Source: Mycobacteriaceae bacterium
Lineage (GTDB): Bacteria > Actinomycetota > Actinomycetes > Mycobacteriales > Mycobacteriaceae
Reading direction: 5' to 3'
NCBI GenBank assembly: GCA_019242135.1
Contig: JAFAWC010000003.1
Location: 1 to 6,726, forward strand
DNA length: 6,726 bases
A model generated the notes under the pieces. It made no database searches, had not been told where the DNA came from, and worked only from the letters and a program-made list of their open reading frames with translations. A program made the translations under genes and the position numbers. Shown piece by piece: positions 5,979-6,726 of the stretch (within the stretch, counting starts at the first letter, position 1; the number at the start of each line of letters is the position of its first letter).

Positions 5979-6726
5979 TCAGGACTCAAACCACACGGGA
6001 TTTGTCAACGCGACCATCGCACCAAACCGGCCCCGTGCGCCGTCTCGGATCTCCAGTCGCGCAAAGCGCGCCGCGGCGGGGTCGATTTCCCATCCCGGCC
6101 GGGCGCACCCTGACTGGCCGATCGTGGCGCGTCCCGCACACCCGGCGGCGGTGATCAGGGCGACGTTGGTGCCGGGGGCTCCGCTGATGGCCGCGCTGAC
6201 CGCCGCCGGGGTCTTTCGCGGCACCCGCAGTGTCTGCCCGGGACCGGCCACGTCACGAACACCCCCGTTGCGGCTGGACGCGGCCAGCTCCACTGTGACC
6301 GCGGCTGACCGGGCGACATACGAGCGGCCGCAGCGCAGTCCGTCGACGAGCGCGGGCACGGACAGTTCATCAGCGTGAACCGCCGTCTGCGGCGCGCCGA
6401 CCGGCTGGTGCGGACCATGGGAGTCACTGCCGCCTACCGCGGCGACACGCCGACCCCGCCGCAGCAGTCGCTGCCAAATACGAAGCGAGAGTTCGTCGTC
6501 GAGGTTCCACCGGCCGTTCCACACCTCGAGCGCATCGACGTGGCCGAAACCGAATTCCCATGCCGATCCCGGCAGCGGTACAGCGGGATGGGCGGCGACG
6601 ACGAGGCCGCCGGCGTCGCGAACCTGCGTGGCGAAACGGCCGAATGCGTCGTCCCGTGGCGCGTATCGCCAATCGATCCAGCCGTGCGGTGGCAGGCCGA
6701 CCGCAAGCCAGTGTCCGTGCCGGGTG
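5979..6726 (-). CDS. PHP-domain metallohydrolase, CehA/McbA-like (5' end missing)
   Basis: The C-terminal 248 residues are visible, open to the window edge; the stop TGA is at 5979-5981. The visible part begins in a TRHGHWLAVGL stretch, as in PHP enzymes where this region supplies a metal-binding His. It then has LVVAAHP (41-47, His 46), a DALEVWN segment (64-70, Glu 67) and GGSDSHG (98-104, Asp 101 and His 103). These are the later metal-ligand motifs of the PHP phosphoesterase fold. The family also includes carbaryl-hydrolysing CehA and related McbA, hence the common database name. It is likely a metal-dependent esterase or phosphoesterase; the substrate is unknown. The tail of about 120 residues beyond the PHP core is rich in beta-type sequence and may be a small accessory domain. 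N-terminal motifs and any signal peptide lie outside the window. It is on the same strand as the acyltransferase but 272 bp upstream, so not clearly one operon. Confidence 0.85.
   Translation of the reverse strand, partial: TRHGHWLAVGLPPHGWIDWRYAPRDDAFGRFATQVRDAGGLVVAAHPAVPLPGSAWEFGFGHVDALEVWNGRWNLDDELSLRIWQRLLRRGRRVAAVGGSDSHGPHQPVGAPQTAVHADELSVPALVDGLRCGRSYVARSAAVTVELAASSRNGGVRDVAGPGQTLRVPRKTPAAVSAAISGAPGTNVALITAAGCAGRATIGQSGCARPGWEIDPAAARFARLEIRDGARGRFGAMVALTNPVWFES

Noticed and set aside
5720..6154. Small plus-strand open frames upstream of the acyltransferase
   Set aside because: No ribosome binding site, no domain, and one overlaps the end of the PHP gene.

Overview
The window is GC-rich, gene-dense DNA with strong G/C third-position bias. 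Its gene families are a WS/DGAT-type acyltransferase, a KshA-like Rieske oxygenase and DapB-fold 'amine dehydrogenase-like' reductases. This combination points to a mycobacterium or a close relative (Mycolicibacterium or another mycolic-acid actinomycete). The genus is inferred from gene content and composition, not from a marker gene.

Left half (1-3660): a divergent regulated module. Leftward from a 73-bp intergenic region run a Rieske [2Fe-2S] oxygenase (838-1857) and a DapB-fold NAD(P)-dependent reductase-like protein (1-841, cut by the window edge). They are coupled by an ATGA overlap. Rightward run a TetR-family regulator (1931-2560) and a second, paralogous DapB-fold reductase (2578-3660), 17 bp apart. 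The shared region carries an imperfect palindrome and a -10-like element placed for a leaderless regulator transcript. The simplest reading is that the TetR protein controls both arms, which encode an oxygenase and two related dehydrogenases acting on an unknown substrate, possibly steroid- or lipid-like.

Right half (3646-6726): all genes are on the minus strand. From upstream (right) to downstream (left) these are a PHP-fold metallohydrolase of CehA/McbA type (5979-6726, 5' end missing), a 272-bp non-coding stretch, a WS/DGAT wax ester synthase/diacylglycerol acyltransferase (4276-5706), and a small membrane-anchored Mrr-like nuclease-domain protein (3646-4197). The nuclease gene converges on the second reductase gene with a 15-bp tail-to-tail overlap. 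The acyltransferase carries a run of eight in-frame hexanucleotide units coding for Glu-Ala repeats just ahead of its catalytic HHxxxDG motif, which is the most unusual thing in the window.

I found no tRNA, rRNA, CRISPR array, insertion sequence or clear intrinsic terminator. The most plausible under-described items are the divergent oxygenase/twin-reductase module and the repeat-bearing acyltransferase; neither can be called a new system from sequence alone.
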